Numbered from the stretch's first letter, positions 17,406-26,437 are shown. The stretch: DNA of 41,487 nucleotides from Oscillibacter sp. (GCA_003539495.1 DPPB01000027.1:1-41487); one strand, 5' to 3'. The notes: generated from the sequence alone by a model not told the origin. A program made the numbers and translations.

Positions 17406-18140
17406 CTACACATGCATTTTTTCATAAAACGCCGCCGCGTCTTTAATATCTCCGTCAAAGACCAGCTTGCCTTCGCGAATCACCAAGCCCCGCTTGCAGA
17501 AATTCTTCGCCTCCGCCGTAGAATGGGTGACAAAGAGGAAGGTCACACCGCTGTTCAAAATCTCTGCGATCCGTCTGCGGCACTTAGCGCGGAAATCCTT
17601 GTCGCCCACGCTGAGGGCCTCGTCCACAATAATGATATCCGGGCGGATATTGGCGTTGATGGAGAAGCCCAGCTTGGATTTCATACCGCTGGAATAGGTG
17701 CGGATGGGCATATCGATATAGCTGCCCAGCTCCGAAAAAGCCACAATGTCCGGCTCCATCTCCTTCAGCTCCTCCCGGCTGATGCCCAGCAGCTCGCCGC
17801 GGAAATAGATATTCTCCCGGCCGGAAAGCTCCGGGTCAAAGCCGCCGGAAACCTCCAGCAGGGCGCTGACACGGCCGGTGACACGCACCGAGCCCACCGT
17901 TGGAAAGGTCACGCCGGAGATCATCTTCAGCATGGTAGATTTCCCGGCGCCGTTTTTGCCCAGAATCGCCACGGCCTCCCCCTGGCGGATGTCAAAGGAC
18001 AAGTTATCTATGGCGACTTTTTTCTTGGCATTTGTATTGTGAAACAGCAAAGACTTCAGGCGCTGCTTGTCGTTTTTAAACAGGTCGAAGGTCTTTGTCA
18101 CGTTTCGGAACTGTATTACTACCTCGTGTTCTTCAGTCAT
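17406..18140 (-). CDS. polysaccharide/teichoic acid ABC exporter, ATP-binding subunit (TagH-like)
   Basis: A 244-residue ATPase of the COG1134 group. It shows Walker A GKNGAGKST (61-69), the group-specific Q-loop area with SGRENIYFRGELLG, the signature YSSGMKSKLGFS (about 144) and Walker B IIIVDEALSVGD. It pairs with the permease 9 bp upstream to flip a lipid-linked polymer across the membrane. TagH and Wzt proteins often carry an extra C-terminal domain that recognises the polymer; this protein ends soon after the ATPase core, so recognition must lie elsewhere. The ATG at 18140 has a GAGGT site that overlaps the permease stop region. Confidence 0.92.
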   Translation of the reverse strand: MTEEHEVVIQFRNVTKTFDLFKNDKQRLKSLLFHNTNAKKKVAIDNLSFDIRQGEAVAILGKNGAGKSTMLKMISGVTFPTVGSVRVTGRVSALLEVSGGFDPELSGRENIYFRGELLGISREELKEMEPDIVAFSELGSYIDMPIRTYSSGMKSKLGFSINANIRPDIIIVDEALSVGDKDFRAKCRRRIAEILNSGVTFLFVTHSTAEAKNFCKRGLVIREGKLVFDGDIKDAAAFYEKMHV

Positions 18141-18149
18141 ATCGTACCT

Positions 18150-18956
18150 CTACAAAACATCCGTGATGGTTTTTTCCGTGCGGCTGTAGATCTTGACGCC
18201 CAAAAACACGAAAAGCAGGTAAACCAGCATAAATCGCAGCAGTGACATTGGTTCCTCCCAAAACCATACATGGTCGATGAAGCAGTATCGGAAGCCATCG
18301 ATGAGATAGGTTATGGGATTGAGCCGCAGGATAAAACGCAGGGTGGCGCCCTTAATGTTGGAAATCTGATAAAAAATGCCGGACAGCCACATTAGCGCCG
18401 TAAATGAGCTGCGGACAAGCTGATAAAAATCCTTGCTGACCGCCGTGACCTGTCCGGAAAACAGGCCCCACGCCACGCCCATCATCAGCATCAGCAGCCA
18501 GTAAAACGGCAGCTGTGCCAGATAGATGGTAACCGGCGCACCCATAGCGATGAAAATGATGACCATCAGCAATGTCAGCGCCAGATGCACGATCATATTG
18601 GACAGGCCCACGATCATCGGCACGCAGCAGACGGGAAACTTGATTTTTTTGACCAAAAACGCGTACTTATGAAGGGAATAGGCCCCCCCGGTATATATAG
18701 CGGAGATATAAAACCAGGGGATAAATCCTGAAATAAGCCACAGGAAGTATGGGTATCCCTTTACCGGTTTTCCGGTGCGCAGGCCCACCGTAAAAGCGAA
18801 ATAGTATACCGCAATGGTTATGGCCGGCTTTAAGATCGCCCAGCCCCAGCTCAGCAGTGCTCCGCGATAGGTCTTGATCAGATCTGTTTTTGCCAGCTGC
18901 AGAATCTGTTTGCGGTACTGGATATGTGAAATAATAATCTTCCAAAGTGTTTTCAT
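18150..18956 (-). CDS. polysaccharide/teichoic acid ABC exporter, permease subunit (TagG-like)
   Basis: A 268-residue ABC-2 type permease of the COG1682 group with six membrane segments. It has the N-terminal amphipathic stretch with the typical QLAKTDLIKTYRGALLSWGWAILKP, and a characteristic YFLWLISGFIPWFY segment. The family exports undecaprenyl-linked teichoic acid, O-antigen or capsule chains as a dimer with two ATPase subunits. The ATG at 18956 has a GAGAG site. It is 18 bp downstream of an ATP-grasp gene on the same strand and 9 bp before the ATPase gene. Confidence 0.92.
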   Translation of the reverse strand: MKTLWKIIISHIQYRKQILQLAKTDLIKTYRGALLSWGWAILKPAITIAVYYFAFTVGLRTGKPVKGYPYFLWLISGFIPWFYISAIYTGGAYSLHKYAFLVKKIKFPVCCVPMIVGLSNMIVHLALTLLMVIIFIAMGAPVTIYLAQLPFYWLLMLMMGVAWGLFSGQVTAVSKDFYQLVRSSFTALMWLSGIFYQISNIKGATLRFILRLNPITYLIDGFRYCFIDHVWFWEEPMSLLRFMLVYLLFVFLGVKIYSRTEKTITDVL

Positions 18957-18973
18957 ACTCTACTCTCTTGCCA

Positions 18974-20941
18974 TCACCCGGGGCCGAAGCGTTTATCCTT
19001 CTGCGCCGCTCTTTCGGTGAGGTATTCTTTGACATCTGCCGGGTACAGAGGGTATCTATGCAGATCCTGATGAAGATTCACCTCCAGGATCTTGAATCCA
19101 CCCTCTGTCACGACAACGTCATAACCCAAATATTCCAATGGTGACAGATTTCTGCTGATGTGGCAGATCTCGTCTACCAACTGCTGCCAGTGGGGCATCT
19201 GCCCTCTGATCTCCCGACCTGTGTCCGGGTGCACCGGGCATGGCAAAAACTGGTGCTCCCGTAACAGCTCAGCCCCGCTGAATGTACCCGTCTGAACATC
19301 CAAGGGAACAACCAATCCTCCGTATGCGATATTATCTGTTGCTCCTGTAAAGCTGGTGCCAATGCGGAAATATCCATAGCGGATGGATGCCTGTCCCTGC
19401 CTGCACAGCACCATAAGCCGCACAGTACCCGTAACGCCGCTGTATATCTCCTCCAAATAGGGGTGCATCCGGATATACTCTGTAACGATATAGTCCGTAT
19501 CAAGCCCGCAGAAGAAATCCTCCAATTCCCCCCGGGTGCAGGATCTATCGTTCACTCGGTATACCGAATCATCTTCCCGGTGCAGGTGGAAAAAGCCCTT
19601 TCCATGAGAGCCCACAGCCGGCTTCATAGCCAGCTCGTCCTCCCGGTCCAAGCAGTCAATTACATCGCGCCAGCTGCATTCCCCCCGGCCCTGATAGCCA
19701 AAAATCCGCTGTCTGCCATTGCTGACCAATATCCGGAAGAAGTACCGGGGCAGGTGCTCACTGTAGTCCGCCAAAATATCGGGCAGGTTGGTTTTATTCC
19801 AAAACCATTTCTGAAAGCCCGGATTCAGCGGCCGCAGGCGCTTGTACTGATAGTCCGATAAAAAGCTCCGGTAATTCTCTTCCGTCAGCCCATACTGGGC
19901 AATACGGTAGGAGTAAAAGCCCCGCTTATGCGCCCATCGCTTCTGTGCTCTGGTCGTATGCGCCGTTTGGTTATCCTCCTGCACACCTCGCAGCCAGTTG
20001 CGGTACATGAAGTCCACAAATCCCCGGCGATGGGCCCGCCACGCAAAGGTGTAAGCACGGATCCGGGCAAACACATCTTTCAGTGTGTTTTTTTTCCTGC
20101 CACCGCACAGGATCTGCGCGGCCCGGCGACACGAATCCGTCAGCGGATGCACCCAAGCAAGCTCCGTCCCGGTATCCACCCGCAGCACAGTGAATCCATC
20201 CTCTGTGAGCACAGCGTTTACGCCGACATAGGGCATTTCGGGATAACGCCGGGCAATTTCCTGGGCAAAATTTCCCACCCCGCGAACACGGTCATCCTGT
20301 CGATCCGGCTTGCGGTCAACGGTGGAAAAACTAAATGGGCTGTATCCTTTTTTATTTCCGTGATCCTCCCACTGCAGCAGAATCTCCTCCGTCTCGCATT
20401 CTCTGCGCAGCAGCGCATAATGGAGTACCGGAAACTCTGCTTCCGGGCAGGCATCACCTGCGGGCTCTATATGCTCCAACAGCAATGTTTGGTCAGGCAG
20501 CTGATTTAGAAACGCAATCAACTCCGCATCGGTCTGTTCGGCCCCGTCCAAGAGGAGCATCTCTCCCTGCCGGGAAATTCGGTACAGCCGGCCCTTGGCC
20601 CGGTGCTCATTCGGCAGGATCCAGCAGCCATTCCGCTCCCGCAGGAATGTCAGCCAATCTTTTGCCGTTAATTCCGGTGCTGCACCCGCAAGAGGTACTA
20701 TACGCCTGCCGCCAACCGTGACGGCCAGGCCATACAGGCTCGGGAAATTCTCTCGCCCTAAAACACGGGTGGTGGTGAGCAGATCCGCGAACAGCTCGTC
20801 CATGCGTTTGCGCATAGGATCGCTCAGCAGCAGTTTTTTCAGCAGCGCACGGTTTGCCTCCGGGCAAGTCTTTTCCATCCGCAGATAAAACTGTGCAGCA
20901 TGGAATGTATATCCGCCCAGGACCATTCCCAGCGTTCTCAT
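18974..20941 (-). CDS. two-domain ATP-grasp protein (sugar-transfer-associated ATP-grasp family)
   Basis: About 655 residues. The C-terminal half is an ATP-grasp enzyme of the sugar-transfer-associated type: LAMKPAVGSHGKGFF (phosphate-binding loop), YIVTEYIRMHPYL, GTVRLMVL, and YLGYDVVVTEGGFKILEVNLHQDLH with the metal-binding E-x-N. The N-terminal half looks like a decayed ATP-grasp copy; its matching position reads VLRVDTG, without E-x-N. A conserved linker, AQKRWAHKRGFYSYRIAQYGLTEENY, joins them. Such enzymes couple ATP to carboxylate-amine or similar ligation; the substrate is unknown. The start is uncertain: ATG 20941 is chosen, but in-frame GTG codons at 20953 and 20968 are possible and none has a strong Shine-Dalgarno. 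It is paralogous to the gene at 22215-24383. Confidence 0.8.
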   Translation of the reverse strand: MRTLGMVLGGYTFHAAQFYLRMEKTCPEANRALLKKLLLSDPMRKRMDELFADLLTTTRVLGRENFPSLYGLAVTVGGRRIVPLAGAAPELTAKDWLTFLRERNGCWILPNEHRAKGRLYRISRQGEMLLLDGAEQTDAELIAFLNQLPDQTLLLEHIEPAGDACPEAEFPVLHYALLRRECETEEILLQWEDHGNKKGYSPFSFSTVDRKPDRQDDRVRGVGNFAQEIARRYPEMPYVGVNAVLTEDGFTVLRVDTGTELAWVHPLTDSCRRAAQILCGGRKKNTLKDVFARIRAYTFAWRAHRRGFVDFMYRNWLRGVQEDNQTAHTTRAQKRWAHKRGFYSYRIAQYGLTEENYRSFLSDYQYKRLRPLNPGFQKWFWNKTNLPDILADYSEHLPRYFFRILVSNGRQRIFGYQGRGECSWRDVIDCLDREDELAMKPAVGSHGKGFFHLHREDDSVYRVNDRSCTRGELEDFFCGLDTDYIVTEYIRMHPYLEEIYSGVTGTVRLMVLCRQGQASIRYGYFRIGTSFTGATDNIAYGGLVVPLDVQTGTFSGAELLREHQFLPCPVHPDTGREIRGQMPHWQQLVDEICHISRNLSPLEYLGYDVVVTEGGFKILEVNLHQDLHRYPLYPADVKEYLTERAAQKDKRFGPG

Positions 20942-21029
20942 TTTGTTTTTCACTTTAGCCGATCCCACCGTACTTCACACACCACCGTTATATGATCTTT
21001 TTATTATGCAATTGCGCGCACGCAGCCGC

Positions 21030-22193
21030 TCAGGGCAGTTTATAATAGTTTTCGGACACGGCCACCGTGTTCTTCGGTGCATAATCCAGCTTTCTGCCCT
21101 CAAGGCCAAGGAGCTTTTCCGGCTGGATCCAGGGTCTGTTCTGGATCTGGCTGGTCTCCTCATGGGTCAAATATCCCTTATGCGTCACCATGCTCCGGCG
21201 CAAAAATCCGTCTTTGGCGCAGGCCTCTGCAATGCCGTTATTGAGGATGCTGCGGATATGCGGCTCTGCCGCTGCAGCAATGGCAATGGACGTGGAATTT
21301 GCGATGGCGCTGGGGATGTTACTGACGCAGTAATGCACTACACCCTCCTCCACATAAGTGGGGTTATCGTGCGTCGTCTCATGGAAGGTCTCAATCACAC
21401 CATAGTCGTTGCTGATATCCACGATGACAGACCCCTTGGGCATACTTGCCACCATAGACCGGTCGATCAGGAACTGGGTGTTGCTCTTATCCCAACGAAC
21501 ACAGTTGACCACCATATCCACCTGCGGCAGGATGCGCCGGATATTATAGCGGTTGGAAACAATGGTGTTGATTTTCCCATCATATTTGGAGGCAATGGTG
21601 CGCAGATGTCCGACGTTCGTGGCAGCCACCGTCACCCATGCGCCTAAGGATTGCAGTACCTCAATAGCTGCCTTGCCCACAATACCGCAGCCCAGCACCA
21701 ATGCATGGATGCCGGGTGCCGTACCCAATCCGCTGACAAACTTTCCGCAGCCGCCATTGATGGTCATCATGGAGTATAGGCCCATGATGACGCCGGCCTT
21801 GCCTGCTGCCTCACAGTTGGGGGAGCCGTGGCGATGGCTGTCCTCCGCGGCAAAGGCTGTGACCTTTTTCTTTAGAAGTTCATCAACTTCCTGGGGATGG
21901 GCCGCCGGATGGATGCAGGTAAATACGATCTGTCCCTCGCGCAGCAGAGGATACTCAGACGGGTCGATTTCCTTGACCTTGGCAACCATATCACACTCTC
22001 GATATATCTCATACCGATCTGTGAGCACAGCGCCCACCTCTTCGTACTCTCTGTCCGGAAACCCAGCCCGTTCGCCGGCGCTGTGCTCCACAAGCACCTG
22101 ATGTCCGTCCTGGATGATATTCTCCACCTCGCTGGGAGTGAGAATGACCCTGTACTCTTCTTTCTTGATGTCCTTTAAAACTCCTAATTTCAT
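21030..22193 (-). CDS. alanine dehydrogenase/PNT-family oxidoreductase
   Basis: A 387-residue protein of the alanine dehydrogenase / transhydrogenase / LYS1 fold. The N-terminus KLGVLKDIKKEEYRVILTP carries the substrate-binding Arg. The catalytic Lys is in VAKVKE and the catalytic His in FTCIHPAAH. The NAD motif is LVLGCGIVGKAA. VDISNDYG supplies the catalytic Asp, followed by HYCVSNIPSAIANSTS. Classical alanine dehydrogenases have GGVPG and VPGAKAP segments here replaced by others, so the substrate may differ. Saccharopine dehydrogenase and N5-(carboxyethyl)ornithine synthase share the fold. It lies between two paralogous ATP-grasp genes, which suggests it makes an amino-acid-type substrate for them (inference). 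The ATG has a GGGGGA site. Confidence 0.8.
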   Translation of the reverse strand: MKLGVLKDIKKEEYRVILTPSEVENIIQDGHQVLVEHSAGERAGFPDREYEEVGAVLTDRYEIYRECDMVAKVKEIDPSEYPLLREGQIVFTCIHPAAHPQEVDELLKKKVTAFAAEDSHRHGSPNCEAAGKAGVIMGLYSMMTINGGCGKFVSGLGTAPGIHALVLGCGIVGKAAIEVLQSLGAWVTVAATNVGHLRTIASKYDGKINTIVSNRYNIRRILPQVDMVVNCVRWDKSNTQFLIDRSMVASMPKGSVIVDISNDYGVIETFHETTHDNPTYVEEGVVHYCVSNIPSAIANSTSIAIAAAAEPHIRSILNNGIAEACAKDGFLRRSMVTHKGYLTHEETSQIQNRPWIQPEKLLGLEGRKLDYAPKNTVAVSENYYKLP

Positions 22194-22214
22194 TCTCTAA
22201 GTCCCCCTTTATTT

Positions 22215-24383
22215 TTAGTTAATTTTATATGCTTTTTTCTTGATTTCAATCTTTTCTTTAAAAAAGTCCTTGATCTCTTGGCTGTGGGTGGCTACCTTGT
22301 GCAGATCCTGATGAATATTGATCTCAATCACCTGGAAGCCTTCCTCCGTGATAGCGATGTCAAAGCCCAAGTACTCCAGTTCGCCTAAATAGCGGCAAAT
22401 ATCCAGCACCTTTTCGTGAATCTCCTGCCAGTTGGGCAGAAAACCGGCAATGGGCGTTCCGGTATCCGGGTGGACGGGGCAGGGATGGAATCTGTGCTCC
22501 GCGATGGTCTCCGGGTCATGCAGTTCTCCCGTTTCGGAATCCACCATCACGCAGATGCCGCCGTAACCCACATTGTCGGTAAATCCGGTGGTAGACGAAC
22601 CGATACGCATATAGGTCTGCATGATTTTTGGATCATAGCCGTGGGAATTGATCACCATCACCCGCACTGTGTTGACGGACTTGGGATAAATAGCCTTGAG
22701 CATCGGATGCATGTTGATGTATTCGGTGATAACATAGAACGACTTCCGCTGGGCAATGATCTGCCAAAGCTGATCTGCTGTCGTCTCCTCGCCGTTGACG
22801 GTATATTTCCCGTCCTCATAGGCCAGGCAATAGAATCCATCTCCATGGGTGCCGGAGGAAGGCTTCATAGCCAGCTTCCCCTTCCGCTCCAGCATGGTCA
22901 GTATTCCCTTCAGATTGGGCTGCACATCCTCGTCGCAATCCCACATTCTGCTGATATGGGGTGCGCCGCGCCGCTTGGTGATAGCGAAATAGTATTTCGG
23001 AATATAGTCCGCAAAGGGATCCAGGACCAGGCGGAAGGTTGTCTTGTCATTCACCCAAAGCTGATAGATGTTGTTGATCCGGTTAAGCCAGTGGTAGTCA
23101 TAATCCGAGAGGAAGTTCTTGTAATTCTCCTCCGTGAGGCCGTACTGCTCGATACGGAAGGACAGGAAGCCCCGCTCCCAGCACCATTTTTTTTGCGCAA
23201 GGGTCGTGGTCTTGGTGTTCTGGCGATCGCTTTCCATTTGATCCAGCCAAAGCTGCTGCATATAGGGGCGGATCCCCTTGCGGCCGATCTTCTGCAGATA
23301 GCTGTAATGCCGTCTTCTCTTCAGGTCCTCCCAACGCATCTTCATGGTAATTTCGCCCATGCGCTCCTTTGCGTCAGCTGCCTTGCTTCTGAGATAGTCG
23401 TTATGTTTCTGGCTGATGCGGCTCTTCTTCCGATATGGCTTTGCGGAAAAATGTAGGAAGGTAAAGCCGCCCTTGTCATCCAGGGCGATGGACACCGTGA
23501 AATAATCCAGCAGATCAAGTTCGCGCGCCGTCTGCAGCAGTTCCGTGCAGACAGCCTGCCACCCGGGCACAAAGAACTTTTCATCGCCCAGGGCAAAGCT
23601 GCCGTCCTCCTCCACAGAACAATTCGCCCAGCTGCGTCCCGCTGCTTTTACGTTCAACTCATAGTCCAGGATCTGCGGCTCCTCGCCCGCGTCATTGCTC
23701 AGCCAAAACTTGATATAGTGTCGACCGCTGAGTTTGGGAGAAAAGGCAAACTGTGTGTCAACGCATTCTGCCACCACATAGTTCGACCGCAATCCATTGA
23801 TCAGGCGGCGCAGGCGTGCCTGGTCATCCCGCCCGGTCTGCCCGTTTATGAAGATCATTTCCTTCTCATAGCTCAGCTCGTATCGGGCACTTTTGCTTTC
23901 CCAAAATGCCGGGCGCAGCTCCACACGGCCCTTGCTGATAACCAGATCGATCACATCCTGCACCGTGCAGGGTCGGTCATAGTCCTCGCCCTTGGACAGG
24001 ATGATCTGCCCGCCGCGTCTTTGGAATATGGAGAAGTAAACCTTGCGGCAGTGTTCACTCTGCCTTTTCAGTATGCGATTCGTGGTGATGATATCCCCGA
24101 TCCACTTGCTGAAGTTATTATTGTAAGGGGATAAAAACATGTACTCAAAGTCCGTCACATACTTGTCCGACCGATCATTGAGCAGGTCATATGTCTTAAT
24201 GCTCTGCGACAGGTATCCGCGCCGATGAATGTCATCCAACGTACTCCGCCCATACCGCTTGGCATTGTTCCGGTTATCCCGCATGACGGCCTTTCTCCAG
24301 GAGATGGCCATTCCCCGGGAGTAGCCGTGACGCATGATACTCCAAAGCTCGTTTTCTCGCTTGACCTTTTTTACGATATTCAT
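22215..24383 (-). CDS. two-domain ATP-grasp protein, long paralogue
   Basis: A 722-residue paralogue of the protein at 18974-20941. The C-terminal half carries LAMKPSSGTHGDGFY, YVITEYINMHPML, NTVRVMVI and YLGFDIAITEEGFQVIEINIHQDLH with an intact E-x-N. The linker AQKKWCWERGFLSFRIEQYGLTEENY is nearly the same as in the paralogue. The N-terminal half (about 60-330) again resembles a degenerate ATP-grasp domain, ending in FTFLHFSAK where the metal ligands would be. No signal peptide or membrane segment is present. The ATG at 24383 follows a GAGGGCAGAG stretch. It precedes the dehydrogenase gene by 22 bp. The product of the ligation is unknown; an amino-acid or amino-sugar amide is the guess. Confidence 0.82.
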   Translation of the reverse strand: MNIVKKVKRENELWSIMRHGYSRGMAISWRKAVMRDNRNNAKRYGRSTLDDIHRRGYLSQSIKTYDLLNDRSDKYVTDFEYMFLSPYNNNFSKWIGDIITTNRILKRQSEHCRKVYFSIFQRRGGQIILSKGEDYDRPCTVQDVIDLVISKGRVELRPAFWESKSARYELSYEKEMIFINGQTGRDDQARLRRLINGLRSNYVVAECVDTQFAFSPKLSGRHYIKFWLSNDAGEEPQILDYELNVKAAGRSWANCSVEEDGSFALGDEKFFVPGWQAVCTELLQTARELDLLDYFTVSIALDDKGGFTFLHFSAKPYRKKSRISQKHNDYLRSKAADAKERMGEITMKMRWEDLKRRRHYSYLQKIGRKGIRPYMQQLWLDQMESDRQNTKTTTLAQKKWCWERGFLSFRIEQYGLTEENYKNFLSDYDYHWLNRINNIYQLWVNDKTTFRLVLDPFADYIPKYYFAITKRRGAPHISRMWDCDEDVQPNLKGILTMLERKGKLAMKPSSGTHGDGFYCLAYEDGKYTVNGEETTADQLWQIIAQRKSFYVITEYINMHPMLKAIYPKSVNTVRVMVINSHGYDPKIMQTYMRIGSSTTGFTDNVGYGGICVMVDSETGELHDPETIAEHRFHPCPVHPDTGTPIAGFLPNWQEIHEKVLDICRYLGELEYLGFDIAITEEGFQVIEINIHQDLHKVATHSQEIKDFFKEKIEIKKKAYKIN

Positions 24384-24437
24384 TATTCTCTGCCCTCTTT
24401 TAATTTTTTAGGGATAAACTGACAATTCGCAGGAAGC

Positions 24438-25064
24438 TCACATAACCCCGCTTCCGGACAGCACCACCGTGACGGACTTCACCATGCACCACAGGTCCAG
24501 CCGCAGGGAGCGTTTTCTCTGGTACTCCGCATCCAGCCGCGCCTTGCGTGCAACGCCGATGCTGTCCCGGCCCAGCACCTGGGCATAGCCCGTGAGGCCC
24601 GGACGTCCTTCAAACACGCCCATCTTTCTGCGCAGGGCGTTGAGCTTTTTTTCAGACGTGCACACCGGCCGGAAACCCACAAACGACATATCGCCCCGCA
24701 GAATATTGAACAGCTGCGGCAGCTCGTCAATGCTCAGGCGGCGCAGGAGCCTGCCCAGCTTGGTGGAGCAGCCGTCGATATTCTCCAGCTTCCGTGTCGC
24801 CACATTGTCCGGTGCGGTTATGCTGAGTGTCCTGAACTTGAAGATCATGAACTCTTTTCCTTGGTAGCCGATCCTCTTCTGCTTAAAAATCACCGGCCCG
24901 GGCGAGTCGATCGCAATGGCCGCCATCACAAGCAGCAGCAGCGGCAGCAGTACCACGATCAAAACCAGGGACAGCACGATGTCAAACACACGCTTTATAA
25001 ACAAATAGGCCGTTTTGCGCTGACTGACTTCGCGGATCTCTATTTTTTTTGCAACAGCGTCCAT
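24438..25064 (-). CDS. initiating sugar-phosphate transferase (polyprenyl-phosphate phosphoglycosyl transferase)
   Basis: A 208-residue monotopic phosphoglycosyl transferase of the bacterial sugar transferase family. The N-terminal KRVFDIVLSL and reentrant hydrophobic helix (about 25-50) are followed by SPGPVIFKQKRIGYQG, FKFRTL, the catalytic IDELPQ pair, GDMSFVGFRP and RPGLTGYAQV. It moves a sugar-1-phosphate from a nucleotide sugar to undecaprenyl phosphate, the first step of polymer assembly. The short form without extra membrane helices is common. The ATG at 25064 has a GAGGAA site. The sugar cannot be told from sequence. Confidence 0.92.
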   Translation of the reverse strand: MDAVAKKIEIREVSQRKTAYLFIKRVFDIVLSLVLIVVLLPLLLLVMAAIAIDSPGPVIFKQKRIGYQGKEFMIFKFRTLSITAPDNVATRKLENIDGCSTKLGRLLRRLSIDELPQLFNILRGDMSFVGFRPVCTSEKKLNALRRKMGVFEGRPGLTGYAQVLGRDSIGVARKARLDAEYQRKRSLRLDLWCMVKSVTVVLSGSGVM

Positions 25065-25087
25065 TGTTCCTCACCACCGCGCTTTCT

Positions 25088-26392
25088 CTATTTTTCCATT
25101 GTCTCTCTTTGCCCGTCCCGCTCCTCCGTATAGGAGCTGAGATACGGCCGGAAATAAGCGATCTCCTCGCTCTTTTTGCTCTTTACCTTCATCTTTTTCC
25201 AGTTCAGCAGCAGCCATATGCCGGCTGCCAGCAGCACCGCAATCACTGCCAGCAGCGCTGCCGTGGAAATATGGCTCAGCAGGCCGGATTTTTCCTCCAG
25301 GGCCACATTGTCCGTGCGCACCAGCAGGTCCACCTGCCCGTCCGCATTTTTGATGTAATACATGTCTCCCTGCTTGTTGTTCAGAAACAGGATATTATCC
25401 TCACTGTCGCAGGAGATATACTTTTTCCCCTCGATGGTCACAAAGGACACCGTCGTCAGGGTGCGGGATGTAGGCTCGTACCGCCGCCAGATGGTATGCT
25501 CGGCGTTGGCCGAATCCTCATACTGCACCAGCAGCATGGACAATCCCGTGCTTTGGGCGATCCGCCCCTTGAAGCCGGTTGCGCTCACCGTGCGAAATAC
25601 GCCCGGCAGCGCCGTCAAATCCGGCTCATTCATCTGCTCGTAATGCACACCGTTTGTGTAATACTCACTGTTATCCATCACATGGATCTGCAGGGTATAT
25701 TCCTCTGTAAGGCCGCCGTTATAAACGCGGATCTTGCGTTTAATATCCGTGTTCACGAATTTTTCCTCACCGCTGACGCTGACGCTGGAATAGGGATCGC
25801 TGGGCACAGCAGTAATGGCGCAGCTTTTCTCCGATTGCTCCGCCGTCACATAAACCGTATATTCATATATCTGGGGGTCAAACGCGGGATACAGCTCCCC
25901 GCAGGCTATGGAAATAGAACGCAGTGATGCGTCCCGCACAGGTGCCGGCTCCACCATAGGGTCACCTACTCCAGGATCGGGCTCCACACCGGGATCCGGA
26001 TCTACGCCGGGATCCGGGTCTACTCCGGGATCCGGGTCTACCCCGGGATCCGGGTCTACACCGGGATCCGGATCTACGCCGGGATCCGGGTCTACACCGG
26101 GATCCGGGTCTACACCGGGATCCGGATCTACGCCAGGATCCGGATTTTCACCCGGGTTGGGGTTCACAATGGGATCCGGATTCACACCCGGATCCGGGTC
26201 CTCACCGGGATCAGTAGAGCCGCCGGACGCGGAATCCCCCGGAGTAGTCACCCCTCCCACGGTTATTGTCCCATCGACGGAACTGTTCTCTCCCGAAGCC
26301 GGCTCGGCAAAGGCGCTTGCGGCCACGCACGGAAGCATCAGCACGGCGGCAAGAAGGAGCGCCATCAGTTTTCTCATCCCTTGGTGTTTCAT
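25088..26392 (-). CDS. secreted, membrane-anchored protein with proline-rich repeats and cadherin-like domain
   Basis: A 434-residue protein. The signal peptide (1-29) ends AFA-EP. A Ser/Thr/Gly-rich stretch leads into about ten copies of PDPGVD (about 80-145), an extended, rigid linker. Next comes a beta-rich segment of the cadherin-like type (DASLRSISI...YTVYV...EYTLQIHV), then a beta-rich domain of about 120 residues that I do not recognise. A membrane helix (about 378-398) and a charged cytoplasmic tail of 36 residues close it, so the topology is type I. It sits inside the polymer operon, next to the LCP and sugar-transferase genes. A wall-spanning sensor or scaffold is conceivable; the function is unknown. 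The ATG at 26392 follows an AAGGAAAGG site. Confidence 0.8.
   Translation of the reverse strand: MKHQGMRKLMALLLAAVLMLPCVAASAFAEPASGENSSVDGTITVGGVTTPGDSASGGSTDPGEDPDPGVNPDPIVNPNPGENPDPGVDPDPGVDPDPGVDPDPGVDPDPGVDPDPGVDPDPGVDPDPGVDPDPGVEPDPGVGDPMVEPAPVRDASLRSISIACGELYPAFDPQIYEYTVYVTAEQSEKSCAITAVPSDPYSSVSVSGEEKFVNTDIKRKIRVYNGGLTEEYTLQIHVMDNSEYYTNGVHYEQMNEPDLTALPGVFRTVSATGFKGRIAQSTGLSMLLVQYEDSANAEHTIWRRYEPTSRTLTTVSFVTIEGKKYISCDSEDNILFLNNKQGDMYYIKNADGQVDLLVRTDNVALEEKSGLLSHISTAALLAVIAVLLAAGIWLLLNWKKMKVKSKKSEEIAYFRPYLSSYTEERDGQRETMEK
25973..26152 (-). repeat. 18-bp tandem repeat coding for PDPGVD
   Basis: Eight near-identical 18-base units (25991-26134), each with GGATCC, are flanked by one degenerate unit on each side. 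Each unit codes for six residues in the reading frame of the surface protein. Three units share the variant GGATCTACGCC, which suggests block duplication. Unit number may vary between strains by slippage without breaking the frame. Confidence 0.92.
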
Positions 26393-26437
26393 GATTCCGC
26401 CTTTCCTTATCTATATCTATCTCTGTCCATTGCTCTC

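Noticed and set aside
25973..26152. Regularly spaced repeats that could be mistaken for a CRISPR array
   Set aside because: Units are contiguous 18-mers without spacers and are in frame within a protein; no cas genes are in the window.
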